This document shows positions 25,463 through 33,626 of a DNA stretch of 51,795 bases, in pieces. Each line of letters begins with the position of its first letter. Within the stretch, counting starts at the first letter, position 1. The notes under the pieces are model-generated. The model worked only from the letters and a program-made list of their open reading frames with translations, made no database searches and was not told the origin of the DNA. The position numbers were made by a program, and so were the translations under genes. The DNA lies in contig JAPPMB010000159.1 in the NCBI GenBank assembly GCA_028819255.1, forward strand, positions 1 through 51,795, given 5' to 3'. Source of the stretch: Bryobacterales bacterium (GTDB lineage: Bacteria > Acidobacteriota > Terriglobia > Bryobacterales > UBA6623).

Positions 25463-26545
25463 TCACGGCGGGACCGCGAGCGGATCCTCCAGGCGCAGGT
25501 CTCCATGCTTCGCCCGGAGGCGGAGCGCCTTCCGGCTGATCGTCGCCAAAGGCACCCTGCCCAGCTCGTCGGGCGACATCCAGCGGTATCCGCCCTCGGG
25601 GTCGCCGGCCTCCGCCGACGCCTCGTACACGCGGCACTCGTAGCTGGTGCCCGTGATGACGTGGGAGAAGGATGCGGCCTGCTCGCAACTGGCGGCGCAC
25701 AGCGGACCGAGTCCGGCAAGGCCCTCGGGAGGGCCCTCCACGGCAGGCAACTCCCAGAACCCGGGCATGACGGGCTCTTCGCTCGACCGCTTCCGGACCA
25801 GCATGAGGTCGCCTCGCCTGGCGATCGCGAGAGAGATCTCGACGGTGCGGAGAGGGCGGCGGGCCCCTTTCACCGGAAGCGCATGTGCGGTGCCGGCGGC
25901 GAGTCCCTCGCATGAGCTGGACCAGGGGCACCCAAGGCACTTCGGAGCCCGAGGAGCGCAGACTGTCGCCCCCAGCTCCATCAGGGCCTGCGTGAAGTCG
26001 CCTCGCTCCCCAGCCTGCGTCGACTCGATCAATTGCTGGCCTAGCCGTCGCAGGGCTCGCCGGGGAGCGCTCCTGCGGATGTCCCTTCGCTCATCGGCCA
26101 GTCTGGCCAGCACGCGGTGCGCGTTGCCGTCCAAGGCGGCCCTCGGCTCATCGAATGCGATGCTCGCGATGGCTCCAGCGGTGTACGCCCCGATTCCGGG
26201 CAGCGCCAAGAGCTGGTCGTGCCTGGAGGGCCAGCGCCCGTCGTGCATGTTCGCGACGCTTCTGGCCGCCCTGTGCATCAGCCGGGCCCGCCGGTAGTAT
26301 CCGAGGCCGGCCCACGTCGCGAGCACGTCCTCCAGCGAAGCGGTGGCCAGCGACTCCACATCCGGGTAGCGGGCAAGGAACCTCTCGTAGTACGGCAGGA
26401 CAGCCTCGACGCGAGTCTGCTGAAGCATGATCTCCGAGACCCAGACTCGATAGGGGTCGGTCTCGCCCCGCCAAGGGAGGTCCCTCCGATGGGTGCGGTA
26501 CCACTCCAGGAGGCGCTTGGCCAGAAGGTCGGGCGGTTTGCTCAC
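25463..26545 (-). CDS. mutY: A/G-specific adenine glycosylase MutY
   Basis: 360 aa from the GTG at 26545 (KPPDLLAKRLLEWY); upstream frame sequence does not look like MutY. It removes adenine mispaired with 8-oxoguanine in base excision repair. Motifs: catalytic Glu38 in WVSEIMLQQTRV, helix-hairpin-helix LPGIGAYTAGAIAS (115-128), catalytic Asp139 in ALDGNAHRVLAR, and the [4Fe-4S] loop Cys196-x6-Cys203-x2-Cys206-x5-Cys212. The C-terminal third (about 225-350) is the NUDIX-like domain that reads 8-oxoG (LMLVRKRSSEEPVMPGFWEL). Complete and typical length. Confidence 0.97.
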   Translation of the reverse strand: MSKPPDLLAKRLLEWYRTHRRDLPWRGETDPYRVWVSEIMLQQTRVEAVLPYYERFLARYPDVESLATASLEDVLATWAGLGYYRRARLMHRAARSVANMHDGRWPSRHDQLLALPGIGAYTAGAIASIAFDEPRAALDGNAHRVLARLADERRDIRRSAPRRALRRLGQQLIESTQAGERGDFTQALMELGATVCAPRAPKCLGCPWSSSCEGLAAGTAHALPVKGARRPLRTVEISLAIARRGDLMLVRKRSSEEPVMPGFWELPAVEGPPEGLAGLGPLCAASCEQAASFSHVITGTSYECRVYEASAEAGDPEGGYRWMSPDELGRVPLATISRKALRLRAKHGDLRLEDPLAVPP

Positions 26546-26945
26546 GCGGCTATGCGGAGGCCCCGAGAGTCGCCCGCGTTCATCTCGGAGATGAAGTCCA
26601 CACTGATCTCCTTCGGACAGGCAGCTTCTCAGTCCGAGGTGTCCATTAGCCGCCGAAGCTTTCACGCCGGCCCTGGGCATGCGCCTGCGGTGGGCGATCT
26701 TCGCGGCCGCGGACGCGATATTGCAAGGGCCGCCCACGCTGCGATGCAGGTGGCAGCGTCGAACGCCGTGTCCGCCTCAGACTCAGGGTCGATGTCGGAT
26801 TCGCCTCCGCAGCGCCGGAAATCTGGGTCGATGCACCCGAGCCGCCGAGATGGAGCCCGCTACAGACTCGCAACCGCCCCGCCGCGAGGCCCCTACCAGC
26901 TACCTCCGGGACAGAGCCTCGGTCCCGTGATGTAAACCAGCGAAA
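26546..26945. other. 400-bp region without a gene
   Basis: No frame on either strand resembles a known protein. The MutY frame stays open through most of it on the minus strand, but the codons are Arg/Gly/Ser-rich and unlike MutY. It should contain the mutY promoter; I could not pick one. Confidence 0.35.
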
Positions 26946-26968
26946 GCCCCGCCTGAACGCGGCGGGGC
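26946..26968 (-). terminator. Hairpin terminator candidate for the small secreted protein gene
   Basis: GCCCCGCC (26946-26953) and GGCGGGGC (26961-26968) form a perfect 8-bp stem with a 7-nt loop. On the minus strand it is followed by TTTCGCTGGTTT, a weak T-run. It lies about 90 bases past the stop of the gene at 27057. Confidence 0.5.
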
Positions 26969-26989
26969 AAGCCAGCTACAGAAGGAGTG

Positions 26990-27041
26990 CAGCGGCCGGG
27001 CGGCCGCTGCAGGCGCGAGCCCGGCCGAACGGGCCGGGCTC
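26990..27041. repeat. Two perfect GC-rich hairpins in tandem
   Basis: CAGCGGCC-GGGC-GGCCGCTG (26990-27009, 8-bp stem, 4-nt loop) and GAGCCCGGCC-GAACG-GGCCGGGCTC (27017-27041, 10-bp stem, 5-nt loop) lie side by side between the stop of the gene at 27057 and the terminator hairpin at 26946. They would fold in its 3' untranslated RNA and could slow exonucleases or help termination. Confidence 0.6.
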
Positions 27042-27056
27042 CTTGAGTCGTTTCAG

Positions 27057-27368
27057 CTATCCAGCCTTCTTGACGCTCTCGACGGAAGTCACCTTCATGC
27101 CGTCGATCGAGCCCATGACCGTGACTTTCGCCCCGGCATGGTCCTTGAGCTTGGCCTGGTCGGCGACCTCGTAGATCTTGCCGTCCGCAGTCACCACGAC
27201 CGCCGCTTCGCCGCCACCGATGCAGCCCTTTGCGCAACCGGCGTGGGCCTCACCGGCCTTGCCGGCCTTGGCGCACTTCAAGTCCGTCACGTAGCCGGTC
27301 ACCGAACCGGCCAGGCAGAGGGAAGTGACGGCAAGCGTCAAGACGAGCAGAGTGAAAATTCTCTTCAT
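27057..27368 (-). CDS. Small secreted protein, possibly DUF5818-like
   Basis: 103 aa from the ATG at 27368; AAGGAG lies about 9 bases upstream, a textbook ribosome site, and this decides the start. A signal peptide (RIFTLLVLTLAVTSLCLAG) is followed by a roughly 83-residue mature domain: VTGYVTDLKCAK, then HAGCAKGCIGGGEAAVVVTA, then a beta-rich end (KVTVMGSIDGMKVTSVESV). Three cysteines are conserved-looking (in DLKCA, AGCAK and KGCIG). The pattern 'G.v.D..Ca......H..Ca..Ci..Ga..v.v...' resembles small secreted Acidobacteriota proteins annotated DUF5818; that is from memory and tentative. Function unknown. It has its own promoter candidate and three hairpins after its stop, so it seems a monocistronic, well expressed gene. 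Confidence 0.8.
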   Translation of the reverse strand: MKRIFTLLVLTLAVTSLCLAGSVTGYVTDLKCAKAGKAGEAHAGCAKGCIGGGEAAVVVTADGKIYEVADQAKLKDHAGAKVTVMGSIDGMKVTSVESVKKAG

Positions 27369-27415
27369 TGGTTGTTTCTCCTTCGTCCCAGCCGAACAGC
27401 CGGCCAGAAACAATA

Positions 27416-27445
27416 AGCCTAATTCCGATCCGCCGCGTTCGTCAA
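27416..27445 (-). promoter_or_regulatory. Promoter candidate for the small secreted protein
   Basis: On the minus strand TTGACG (27445-27440, five of six to the -35 consensus) and TAGGCT (27421-27416, three of six to -10) are spaced by 18 bases. They lie about 48-77 bases upstream of the ATG at 27368. The -35 is good; the -10 is weak. Confidence 0.35.
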
Positions 27446-27463
27446 GCCCCGAAACGCGGATTT

Positions 27464-27511
27464 GCAAAAAAATCCGGCGGCCGGCCTTCCTCCGGGCGAG
27501 GTGCCGCCCGG
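27464..27511 (-). terminator. Terminator region downstream of mdh
   Basis: On the minus strand, just after the mdh stop, CCGGGCG (27511-27505) pairs with CGCCCGG (27498-27492) around a 6-nt loop. A smaller GC dyad follows and then ATTTTTTT (27473-27466). The T7 run after GC-rich dyads fits Rho-independent termination. A further CGGATTT/AAATCCG dyad (27457-27476) surrounds the run. Confidence 0.6.
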
Positions 27512-27513
27512 GA

Positions 27514-28449
27514 TCAATACCCGTTCCTCCGGAGGACGCGCACCAGCTCCTCGACCGCGTCCGCGCTCGCATCCAGGGCAGTCCGCTCGCCGCCGTCCAG
27601 CTCGACCTCGTAGATCTTCTCGATTCCGTAGGAGCCCAGATTGCAGGGCACGCCGACGAAGATCCCCTTGCGCCCGTACTCGCCGTCCAGCAGCGCGGCG
27701 CAGGGCAGCACCTTCCTCTTGTCCTTGAGAATGGACTCCACCATCTCAACGACTGAGGAGGACGGCGCGTAGAACGCGCTGCCGGTCTTGAGGTGCCCGA
27801 CAATCTCTGCGCCGCCGTCCCGCGTCCGCTGCACGATGGCGGCAAGCTGGTCGGCCGGCAGAAGCTGTGTGATCGGAATCCCGGCAACGCTGGTGTATCT
27901 GACGAGAGGCACCATCGTGTCCCCGTGCCCGCCCAGGACCATGGCCACCACGTTCTCGACCGACACGCCGACCGCCTCGGCCAGGAACGTGCGGAAGCGT
28001 GCCGTATCAAGGATGCCCGCCATTCCAATCACCCGGTTCCGGGAGAAACCGGACGCGTGATACGCGACGTCGCACATCGCGTCGAGCGGATTGGAAACGA
28101 CGATCAGGACCGCGTTGGGCGAGTACTTGGCGGCCTGTCCGATGCACGACTTCACGATCGAGGCATTCTTGAGCAGCAGGTCGTCCCGGCTCATTCCCGG
28201 CTTGCGCGGGAAGCCCGCCGTCATCACGACCACATCCGAGTTCGCGGTGTCCTCGTAGCTGTTGGTCCCGACCACTCGGATGTCGGAATTCTCGATCGGG
28301 CAGGCCTCGAGCATGTCGAGCGCCTTGCCTTGCGGAACCCCCTCGATGATGTCGATCAGCGCGACGTCTGCCAGTTCCTTGTCCGCGATTCGCACGGCGC
28401 AGCTCGCACCGACGTTGCCCGCTCCGACGACAGTGACTTTCTTTCTCAT
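27514..28449 (-). CDS. mdh: Malate dehydrogenase (LDH-like type)
   Basis: 311 aa; ATG with GGAGACAG upstream. It oxidises malate to oxaloacetate with NAD in the TCA cycle. The Rossmann NAD motif is GAGNVG (9-14), with Asp33 in ALID for the NAD ribose. Substrate residues are Arg82 (GFPRKPGMSR) and Arg88; Asp148 and Arg151 (LDTARFR) and catalytic His175 (GGHGDTMVP) complete the active site. An Arg at the substrate-specificity position in GFPRKPG distinguishes MDH from LDH. Usual length. It is 20 bp downstream of icd on the same strand, so the two likely form a TCA operon. Confidence 0.97.
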   Translation of the reverse strand: MRKKVTVVGAGNVGASCAVRIADKELADVALIDIIEGVPQGKALDMLEACPIENSDIRVVGTNSYEDTANSDVVVMTAGFPRKPGMSRDDLLLKNASIVKSCIGQAAKYSPNAVLIVVSNPLDAMCDVAYHASGFSRNRVIGMAGILDTARFRTFLAEAVGVSVENVVAMVLGGHGDTMVPLVRYTSVAGIPITQLLPADQLAAIVQRTRDGGAEIVGHLKTGSAFYAPSSSVVEMVESILKDKRKVLPCAALLDGEYGRKGIFVGVPCNLGSYGIEKIYEVELDGGERTALDASADAVEELVRVLRRNGY

Positions 28450-28469
28450 CGTTTGCTGTCTCCGTACCT

Positions 28470-29720
28470 TCAGTCCATGTGGCGGATCACGGCGGCGCCG
28501 AACTCGCTGCAGCGCAACTTCGTCGCACCGGCCATCTGCCGATGTAGGTCGTAGGTCACAGTCCTAGCCGCGATTGCACCCGTCATGCCCCGCTCGATCA
28601 GGGCAGCCGCCTCGGTCCACCCGAGGTGCTCGAGCATCATGACGCCCGACAGGATCACGCTGCTCGGGTTCACCACGTCCTTGTCGGCGTACTTCGGGGC
28701 CGTTCCGTGAGTCGCCTCAAAAAGCGCGTGCTCGTCACCGATGTTCGCACCAGGGGCGAGGCCCAGACCGCCGACCTGCGCCGCACAGGCGTCGGACAGG
28801 TAGTCGCCGTTGAGGTTCATCGTTGCGATCACGTCGTATTCGGCGGGCCGGAGCAGCACCTGCTGGAACATCGCATCCGCGATCCGGTCCTTCACAAGAA
28901 TCCTCCCGGCCGGGACGGAACCGTCGCCGCCGTCCGACCAGACCTCGTTCTCGGTCACGCAGTCGCCGCGGAACTCCTGCGTCGCGACCTCGTATCCCCA
29001 GTCCCGGAAGGCTCCCTCCGTGAATTTCATGATGTTGCCCTTGTGGACCAGCGTCACGGAGGACCGCCCCTTGCTGCGGGCGTAGTTGATCGCCGCCCGG
29101 ATGAGGCGCTTGGACCCGGTGACCGACACGGGCTTGATGCCGATTCCGGAATCGCCGCGAATGCCGCGGCCCATCTTCCCGTTGAGGAATTCGATCACCT
29201 TGGCGGCGTCCTCCGAGCCGCACTCCCACTCGATTCCGGCATACACGTCCTCTGTGTTCTCGCGGAAGATCACGACGTCGAGCTTTCCCGGATCCTTCAC
29301 CGGGGAGGGGACGCCCGGATACCACTTCACCGGACGGACGCACGAGTACAGGGTGAGGATCTGCCGCAGGGCCACGTTGAGGCTGCGGATGCCGCCCCCC
29401 ACAGGCGTCGTCAGAGGCCCCTTGATCGCGACCTTGAACTCGCGAATCGCCTCAATGGTGTCGGCGGGCAGCCATTCGCCGAGGCGGTCGTGGGCCTTTT
29501 CCCCGGCAAGGATCTCGTACCAGGCGATCTTCCTCGAACCCCCGTACGCCTTCTCGACTGCGGCGTCGAACACCGCCTTCGACGCCTTCCAGATGTCCCG
29601 TCCGATGCCGTCTCCCTCAATGAACGGAACGGTTGGACTGTCGGAGACGACGCACTTGCCGTCCTCCATCCGAACGGGGACGCCGTCCGAAGGCACAGGG
29701 ATGCTGTTGTAGGCAAGCAT
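28470..29720 (-). CDS. icd: NADP-dependent isocitrate dehydrogenase
   Basis: 416 aa from the ATG at 29720, which gives the standard bacterial Icd length; the open frame continues upstream but with unrelated sequence. It decarboxylates isocitrate to 2-oxoglutarate. Seen: FIEGDGIGRDIW at the N-terminus, isocitrate-binding Ser/Arg in RSLNVALRQ, RENTEDVYAG with the Tyr of the active site, the catalytic Lys in TLVHKGNIMKFTEGAF, and NLNGDYLSDACAAQVGGLG with metal Asp. The NADP-selecting Lys-Tyr pair is in THGTAPKYADKDVVNP. It is transcribed ahead of mdh. Confidence 0.97.
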   Translation of the reverse strand: MLAYNSIPVPSDGVPVRMEDGKCVVSDSPTVPFIEGDGIGRDIWKASKAVFDAAVEKAYGGSRKIAWYEILAGEKAHDRLGEWLPADTIEAIREFKVAIKGPLTTPVGGGIRSLNVALRQILTLYSCVRPVKWYPGVPSPVKDPGKLDVVIFRENTEDVYAGIEWECGSEDAAKVIEFLNGKMGRGIRGDSGIGIKPVSVTGSKRLIRAAINYARSKGRSSVTLVHKGNIMKFTEGAFRDWGYEVATQEFRGDCVTENEVWSDGGDGSVPAGRILVKDRIADAMFQQVLLRPAEYDVIATMNLNGDYLSDACAAQVGGLGLAPGANIGDEHALFEATHGTAPKYADKDVVNPSSVILSGVMMLEHLGWTEAAALIERGMTGAIAARTVTYDLHRQMAGATKLRCSEFGAAVIRHMD

Positions 29721-29813
29721 GGCAATCAAGGGAGTCCAGGGAAGCGATCCGACCGGACCAGTGGAACAACGTGCGCGGCCGGCAACCCGGTGCGCCGAAC
29801 CGCCCCACAGCCC

Positions 29814-29842
29814 ATCGTAACACCGCCAGACCTGCTGGACAA
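29814..29842 (-). promoter_or_regulatory. Promoter candidate for icd-mdh
   Basis: On the minus strand TTGTCC (29842-29837) and TACGAT (29819-29814) are spaced by 17 bases, each four of six to consensus, with TG-like bases ahead of the -10 (GGTGTTACGAT). The predicted start lies about 85 bases upstream of the icd ATG. The rest of the 362-bp divergent region to lepB (29721-30082) shows no gene. Confidence 0.35.
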
Positions 29843-30082
29843 CAGGCCGAACGCCACCTGCGCGGCAGTCCCGCAACAGCCCGCTCCTCCCCGAATGCGA
29901 CGACTCCCGCAGTGCGTCGCGGGCATTCCGCGACGGGCCTCCACCGGGCCTCCGACCGCCGGATTCCGGGTCTCGGCAATGCTTGAGCTCGGTGATCGGC
30001 CGATGGGGGAGTGCCATCCTGCCGCCGGGCCGAATCGGGTTAGGATGGAGAAACAGGCGCCCCTGTCGCGCCTGGCCATGCA

Positions 30083-30877
30083 ATGAAGAGCAACCCAGCC
30101 AAAGCGGAGCGACCCAGTGCGACCGCCCGCGGTCGCGCTTCCGAGCCGGCACGCGGCGTGATCGCGGAGTGGACGGTGACGATTCTGCTGCTCCTGTTCG
30201 GCACGACGACTCTCGTCCAGGCGTTCGTGATTCCGACGGGCTCCATGGAGGATTCGCTGCTGATCGGGGACCATCTGCTGGTCGACAAGCTGGCCTACGC
30301 CCCCGAAGGAGCCGTCAGCAAGTACCTGCTTCCCTACCAAGACGTGGAGCGCGGCGACATCGTGGTGTTCCGGTATCCGATCGACCTGCGCCAGACCTTC
30401 GTGAAGCGGATCGTGGGCGTGCCCGGCGACCGCATCCGCGTCGCTGACAAGGAGCTCTGGGTGAACGGCGCCAAGGTGGACGAGCCGTACGTCGTCTTCA
30501 AGAGCGACTACATCGACAAGTACCGCGACAACTTCCCGTCCGTGCCAACGTCGATGCAGATCTACGAACCGGCCATGAGAATGCTCCGGGAGCACGTCGA
30601 GGACGGAGAGGTCGTGGTCCCGGAGGAGCAATACTTCGCTATGGGAGACAACCGGGACCAGTCCCTGGACAGCCGCTATTGGGGATTCGTCCCCCGCAAC
30701 CACATCATCGGCAAGCCCCTCATCGTCTACTGGTCCTACGACGCCCCCACAGCGCACCTGCAGGATCCCGGCGTCTCGTTCGAGCACATGCGGGACCTCG
30801 CCCTGAACTTCTTCTCAAAGACCCGCTGGAAGCGGACCTTCAAGCTCATCCAGCCCTACGACCTAGAAGCGCGCTGA
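30083..30877 (+). CDS. lepB: Signal peptidase I
   Basis: 264 aa. It cleaves Sec and Tat signal peptides at the outer face of the inner membrane. A single N-terminal membrane anchor is residues about 27-48 (IAEWTVTILLLLFGTTTLVQAFVI). Catalytic Ser54 sits in PTGSMEDSLL and general-base Lys108 in FVKRIVGVPGDRI; the family box GDNRDQSLDSRYWGFVP is present. A roughly 45-residue insertion between boxes (about 135-190) is in the normal range. 19 bp separates it from manC, and it may be co-transcribed with it. Confidence 0.96.
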   Translation: MKSNPAKAERPSATARGRASEPARGVIAEWTVTILLLLFGTTTLVQAFVIPTGSMEDSLLIGDHLLVDKLAYAPEGAVSKYLLPYQDVERGDIVVFRYPIDLRQTFVKRIVGVPGDRIRVADKELWVNGAKVDEPYVVFKSDYIDKYRDNFPSVPTSMQIYEPAMRMLREHVEDGEVVVPEEQYFAMGDNRDQSLDSRYWGFVPRNHIIGKPLIVYWSYDAPTAHLQDPGVSFEHMRDLALNFFSKTRWKRTFKLIQPYDLEAR

Positions 30878-30895
30878 GCGCGCCCCCGACCCCAG

Positions 30896-31978
30896 GTGGC
30901 GACCAACGATCACCGCCACGCGGTCATTCTGGCGGGGGGCCGGGGCGTTCGCTTCTGGCCGCACAGCAGAGCCGCGCACCCCAAGCAAATGCTCTCCCCG
31001 CTCGGGGGAGCCTCGCTCCTGCGGCGGACCTACGAGCGTCTGCGGGCAGCCTTTCCGGAAGGCCACCTCTGGGTGGTCACTGGAGTGTCGCTGAGAGAGG
31101 CGGTTGAGCGTGAACTTCCCGAACTGTCCCCGGCCCGGATCATCGCCGAGCCGGTCCAGCGAAACACGGCGCCAGCGATCGGCCTTGCGACGGCGCTCGT
31201 GCTCCGCGAGGATCCGGAAGCCGTCATGGGAGTCTTCCCGGCGGATCACCATATCGAGAATGCCGAGGCATATCGCGAGTTGGTTTCCGCCGCACTCGGC
31301 GCGACCGACACGGATCGCCTGATCGTCCTGGGGATCCAGCCGACGAGGCCCGAAACAGGCTACGGCTACATCGAGTTTCCGCCCGGAACGCGGCCCGGCT
31401 CACCCGGGCCCGTGCGGGTAACGCGGTTTTGCGAGAAGCCGGACCTCGGGACAGCGAACCGCTTTCTCGCTTCCGGGCGCTACTTCTGGAACAGCGGCCA
31501 GTTCTTTTGGAGAGCGAGCGTGCTCGGCGAGGAGATGCGACGGCATCTCCCGCGCACGTGGAGTACGCTCTCCGAGATCGCAGGAGGAGCGACCGCGAGC
31601 GTTGCACGCCTCCTTGGCGAGCGCTACGGCGAGTGCGAGAGCGTGTCCGTGGACCGGGCAATCCTCGAGCGGTCCGACCGCGTCGCGGGCTTCGCTGCGG
31701 GAAACATCGGCTGGACCGATCTGGGCACCTGGGAGGCCCTCCGTGACCTGCTGCCGCGGGACACCGAGGACAACTGCGACCGAACCGGAGGAACCTTTGT
31801 CAGGGCGCGGAACAACTATGTGGACGTCCCGGGTCGGCATGTGGTCCTGTTGGGTGCGAGTGACCTGATCGTCGTGGAGGCGCCCGACGCGCTTCTGATC
31901 TGTCGCCGGAGCGAGTGCCAGAACCTCTCCGACCTTGAACAGGCCTTGCGGAAATCCGGGAGGGGCGACCTGCTATGA
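30896..31978 (+). CDS. manC: Mannose-1-phosphate guanylyltransferase
   Basis: 360 aa, starting at a GTG (30896) since no ATG fits. It makes GDP-mannose from mannose-1-phosphate and GTP, a precursor of mannose- and fucose-containing surface glycans. Seen: nucleotide-binding loop ILAGGRGVRFWPHSR and PKQML (residues about 10-32), EPVQRNTAPAIGLATAL, FPADHHI with metal Asp, PETGYGYIEF and FCEKPD. Length is that of the single-domain form; the C-terminal phosphomannose isomerase cupin of bifunctional enzymes is missing. It overlaps the convergent DUF2064 gene by 6 bp. Confidence 0.93.
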   Translation: MATNDHRHAVILAGGRGVRFWPHSRAAHPKQMLSPLGGASLLRRTYERLRAAFPEGHLWVVTGVSLREAVERELPELSPARIIAEPVQRNTAPAIGLATALVLREDPEAVMGVFPADHHIENAEAYRELVSAALGATDTDRLIVLGIQPTRPETGYGYIEFPPGTRPGSPGPVRVTRFCEKPDLGTANRFLASGRYFWNSGQFFWRASVLGEEMRRHLPRTWSTLSEIAGGATASVARLLGERYGECESVSVDRAILERSDRVAGFAAGNIGWTDLGTWEALRDLLPRDTEDNCDRTGGTFVRARNNYVDVPGRHVVLLGASDLIVVEAPDALLICRRSECQNLSDLEQALRKSGRGDLL

Positions 31979-32635
31979 GGGGCCGCGATCGGCGGCGTCG
32001 AACCAGCGGCGCAGCCGCACGGGCAGCGCGGGATCCCGCCTGAGCCGGACCAGGTCTGCGGACGTGTCGACGTCGTACGCGGTGACCTGCAACCGGGTTG
32101 CGCGTAGACCTGCGGACTTCAATGCCCGCAGGCACGCTCTGCGGGTGTCCGGCACCGACCACCTTACGCCGCGGAACATCTCCGGGGCGGTGCGGCTCGC
32201 ACCGATGAGGGTGAAGCCGCCGTCGTCCGACGGGCCTACGGCCGCATCGACCCAGTCGAGGGCGGACACTGCCTCGCGCACCTGGGCGAGAGGCAGCGTG
32301 GGGGCGTCGCTTCCGACGATCAGGGCCCGGCGGTAGCCCTCGGCGAGCAGGTCGTCAAGGCAGTGGCGCATCCGCTCCCCGAGGTCGGCCCCGCGCTGGA
32401 GCCGGAACCGTCCCGTCCCGCAGAGCGCCTCGAATTCGGCCCACGGCCGGTCGCAGAAGAGGAACGCGTCAAGCGCCCGGAGTTCTTGAAGCCGCTCCCA
32501 TGTCGCGTGCGTGCAGACGCGATGGAACCGGGCCGACTCGCTGGGCGAGAGGGCGTCGGCCAGCCTCGTCTTGACGTGCCCGGCCAGAGGAGCCTTGGCG
32601 AATACTGCGATCGCCGTGCCTGGCGGACCGGGCAT
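31973..32635 (-). CDS. DUF2064 (TIGR04282-like) glycosyltransferase
   Basis: 220 aa. It belongs to the GT-A nucleotidyl/glycosyltransferase fold that includes CofC and the arsenosugar-biosynthesis glycosyltransferases (DUF2064). Seen: the N-terminal AVFAKAPLAGHVKTRLA signature (family: 'f.KaP..G.vKTRL'), RGADLGERMRH, ALIVGSDAPTLP with the metal Asp and GPSDDGGFTLIG, all conserved in the family. Soluble. Members act in varied sugar transfers, often next to other glycan genes, so the exact reaction is unknown. It faces manC and is divergent from the LytTR regulator. Confidence 0.9.
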   Translation of the reverse strand: MPGPPGTAIAVFAKAPLAGHVKTRLADALSPSESARFHRVCTHATWERLQELRALDAFLFCDRPWAEFEALCGTGRFRLQRGADLGERMRHCLDDLLAEGYRRALIVGSDAPTLPLAQVREAVSALDWVDAAVGPSDDGGFTLIGASRTAPEMFRGVRWSVPDTRRACLRALKSAGLRATRLQVTAYDVDTSADLVRLRRDPALPVRLRRWFDAADRGPS

Positions 32636-32704
32636 CAGGACCCAATGCTACACTCACGCTGTTGGCCGCAGGCCATGGCCGGATCATCCCACGAGCACGG
32701 GACC

Positions 32705-33469
32705 ATGACTGCCCTTGTCGTGGACGACGAGCAGCTCGCCCGCGAGGAGTTGACCTTCCTGCTGCGGTCGTTCCCGGAGGTGCGGGTCGTGGGGGAGGCT
32801 GCCGACGGTCCGGGAGCCCTCGACAAGATTGAGGAGCTCGGCCCCGACATCGTCTTCCTGGACGTCCAGATGCCCGGCTTGAACGGGCTGCAGGTCGTTC
32901 GGGAGATCCTGGCCCAAGGAAGGCCGATCCCCCACGTTATCTTTGCGACGGCCTTCGACCAGTACGCGGTCGAGGCCTTCGAGGTGAATGCGGCAGACTA
33001 CCTGCTCAAGCCCGTCGAGAAAGACCGGCTCGGGAGGTCGATCCGCCGAGCCCGCGAGCTTGTGCGCTCGCCCGATCGCGATTCGGAACGAATGGCGCGG
33101 CTGCTGTCGAGGATTCGCGACCATGTCCGCCAGCCGACCAAGGTGCTCGTGCGTTCCGGCATGCACATGGTGCTGGTCGATGCCCGCGACGTGATCTTTG
33201 CCACCGCCCGCAAGGGCGGGGTGCGAATCGTGGCGACCGAGGTCGAGGGTCACAGCAACTACAAGACGCTCGACGATCTGCACTCGACCCTCAGCGATCC
33301 CCACTTCTGGCGCCCGCACCGGTCCTACGTCGTGAACATCGACAGGATCAAGGAGGTCGTCCCCTGGTTCAAGTCCAACTACCAGCTGGTGATGAGCGAT
33401 CGCGAGCGAACGGAAATCCCAGTGAGCCGCGGGCAGACCAAGCGATTGCGCACGCTGTTCCGCCTCTGA
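32705..33469 (+). CDS. LytTR-family response regulator
   Basis: 254 aa from the ATG at 32705 (TALVVDDEQLAREEL). Receiver domain residues 1-120: acidic pair DDE (7-9), phosphoacceptor Asp53 in VFLDVQMPGLNG, Thr in FATAFDQYA and Lys in YLLKPVEKDRL. LytTR DNA-binding domain residues about 145-254: VFATARKGGVRIVA, DLHSTLSDPHFWRPHRSYVVNIDRIK and the final SRGQTKRLRTLFRL. Such regulators bind short paired repeats and are usually driven by a LytS-type histidine kinase. No kinase gene lies within the window, so it is an orphan here. Its own targets cannot be read off. Confidence 0.95.
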   Translation: MTALVVDDEQLAREELTFLLRSFPEVRVVGEAADGPGALDKIEELGPDIVFLDVQMPGLNGLQVVREILAQGRPIPHVIFATAFDQYAVEAFEVNAADYLLKPVEKDRLGRSIRRARELVRSPDRDSERMARLLSRIRDHVRQPTKVLVRSGMHMVLVDARDVIFATARKGGVRIVATEVEGHSNYKTLDDLHSTLSDPHFWRPHRSYVVNIDRIKEVVPWFKSNYQLVMSDRERTEIPVSRGQTKRLRTLFRL

Positions 33470-33626
33470 GGTCGGGCTTGCCGCCCGGCGCCGCCGGATG
33501 CCGTAGGCCTCTTTGCGACCCGCTTGATTGAAGCGACAGGGTCAGCGAGTGCGATGCGCGGCACCCCATTCGGTCACATGCACGCTCGCAACGGCGAGTT
33601 CCGGCCCTTGCCGCGAGAGCATGGGG

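Noticed and set aside
30040..30082. Promoter for lepB just upstream of its ATG
   Set aside because: A TAGGAT hexamer is visible near 30043 but no -35 partner at proper spacing, so not listed.
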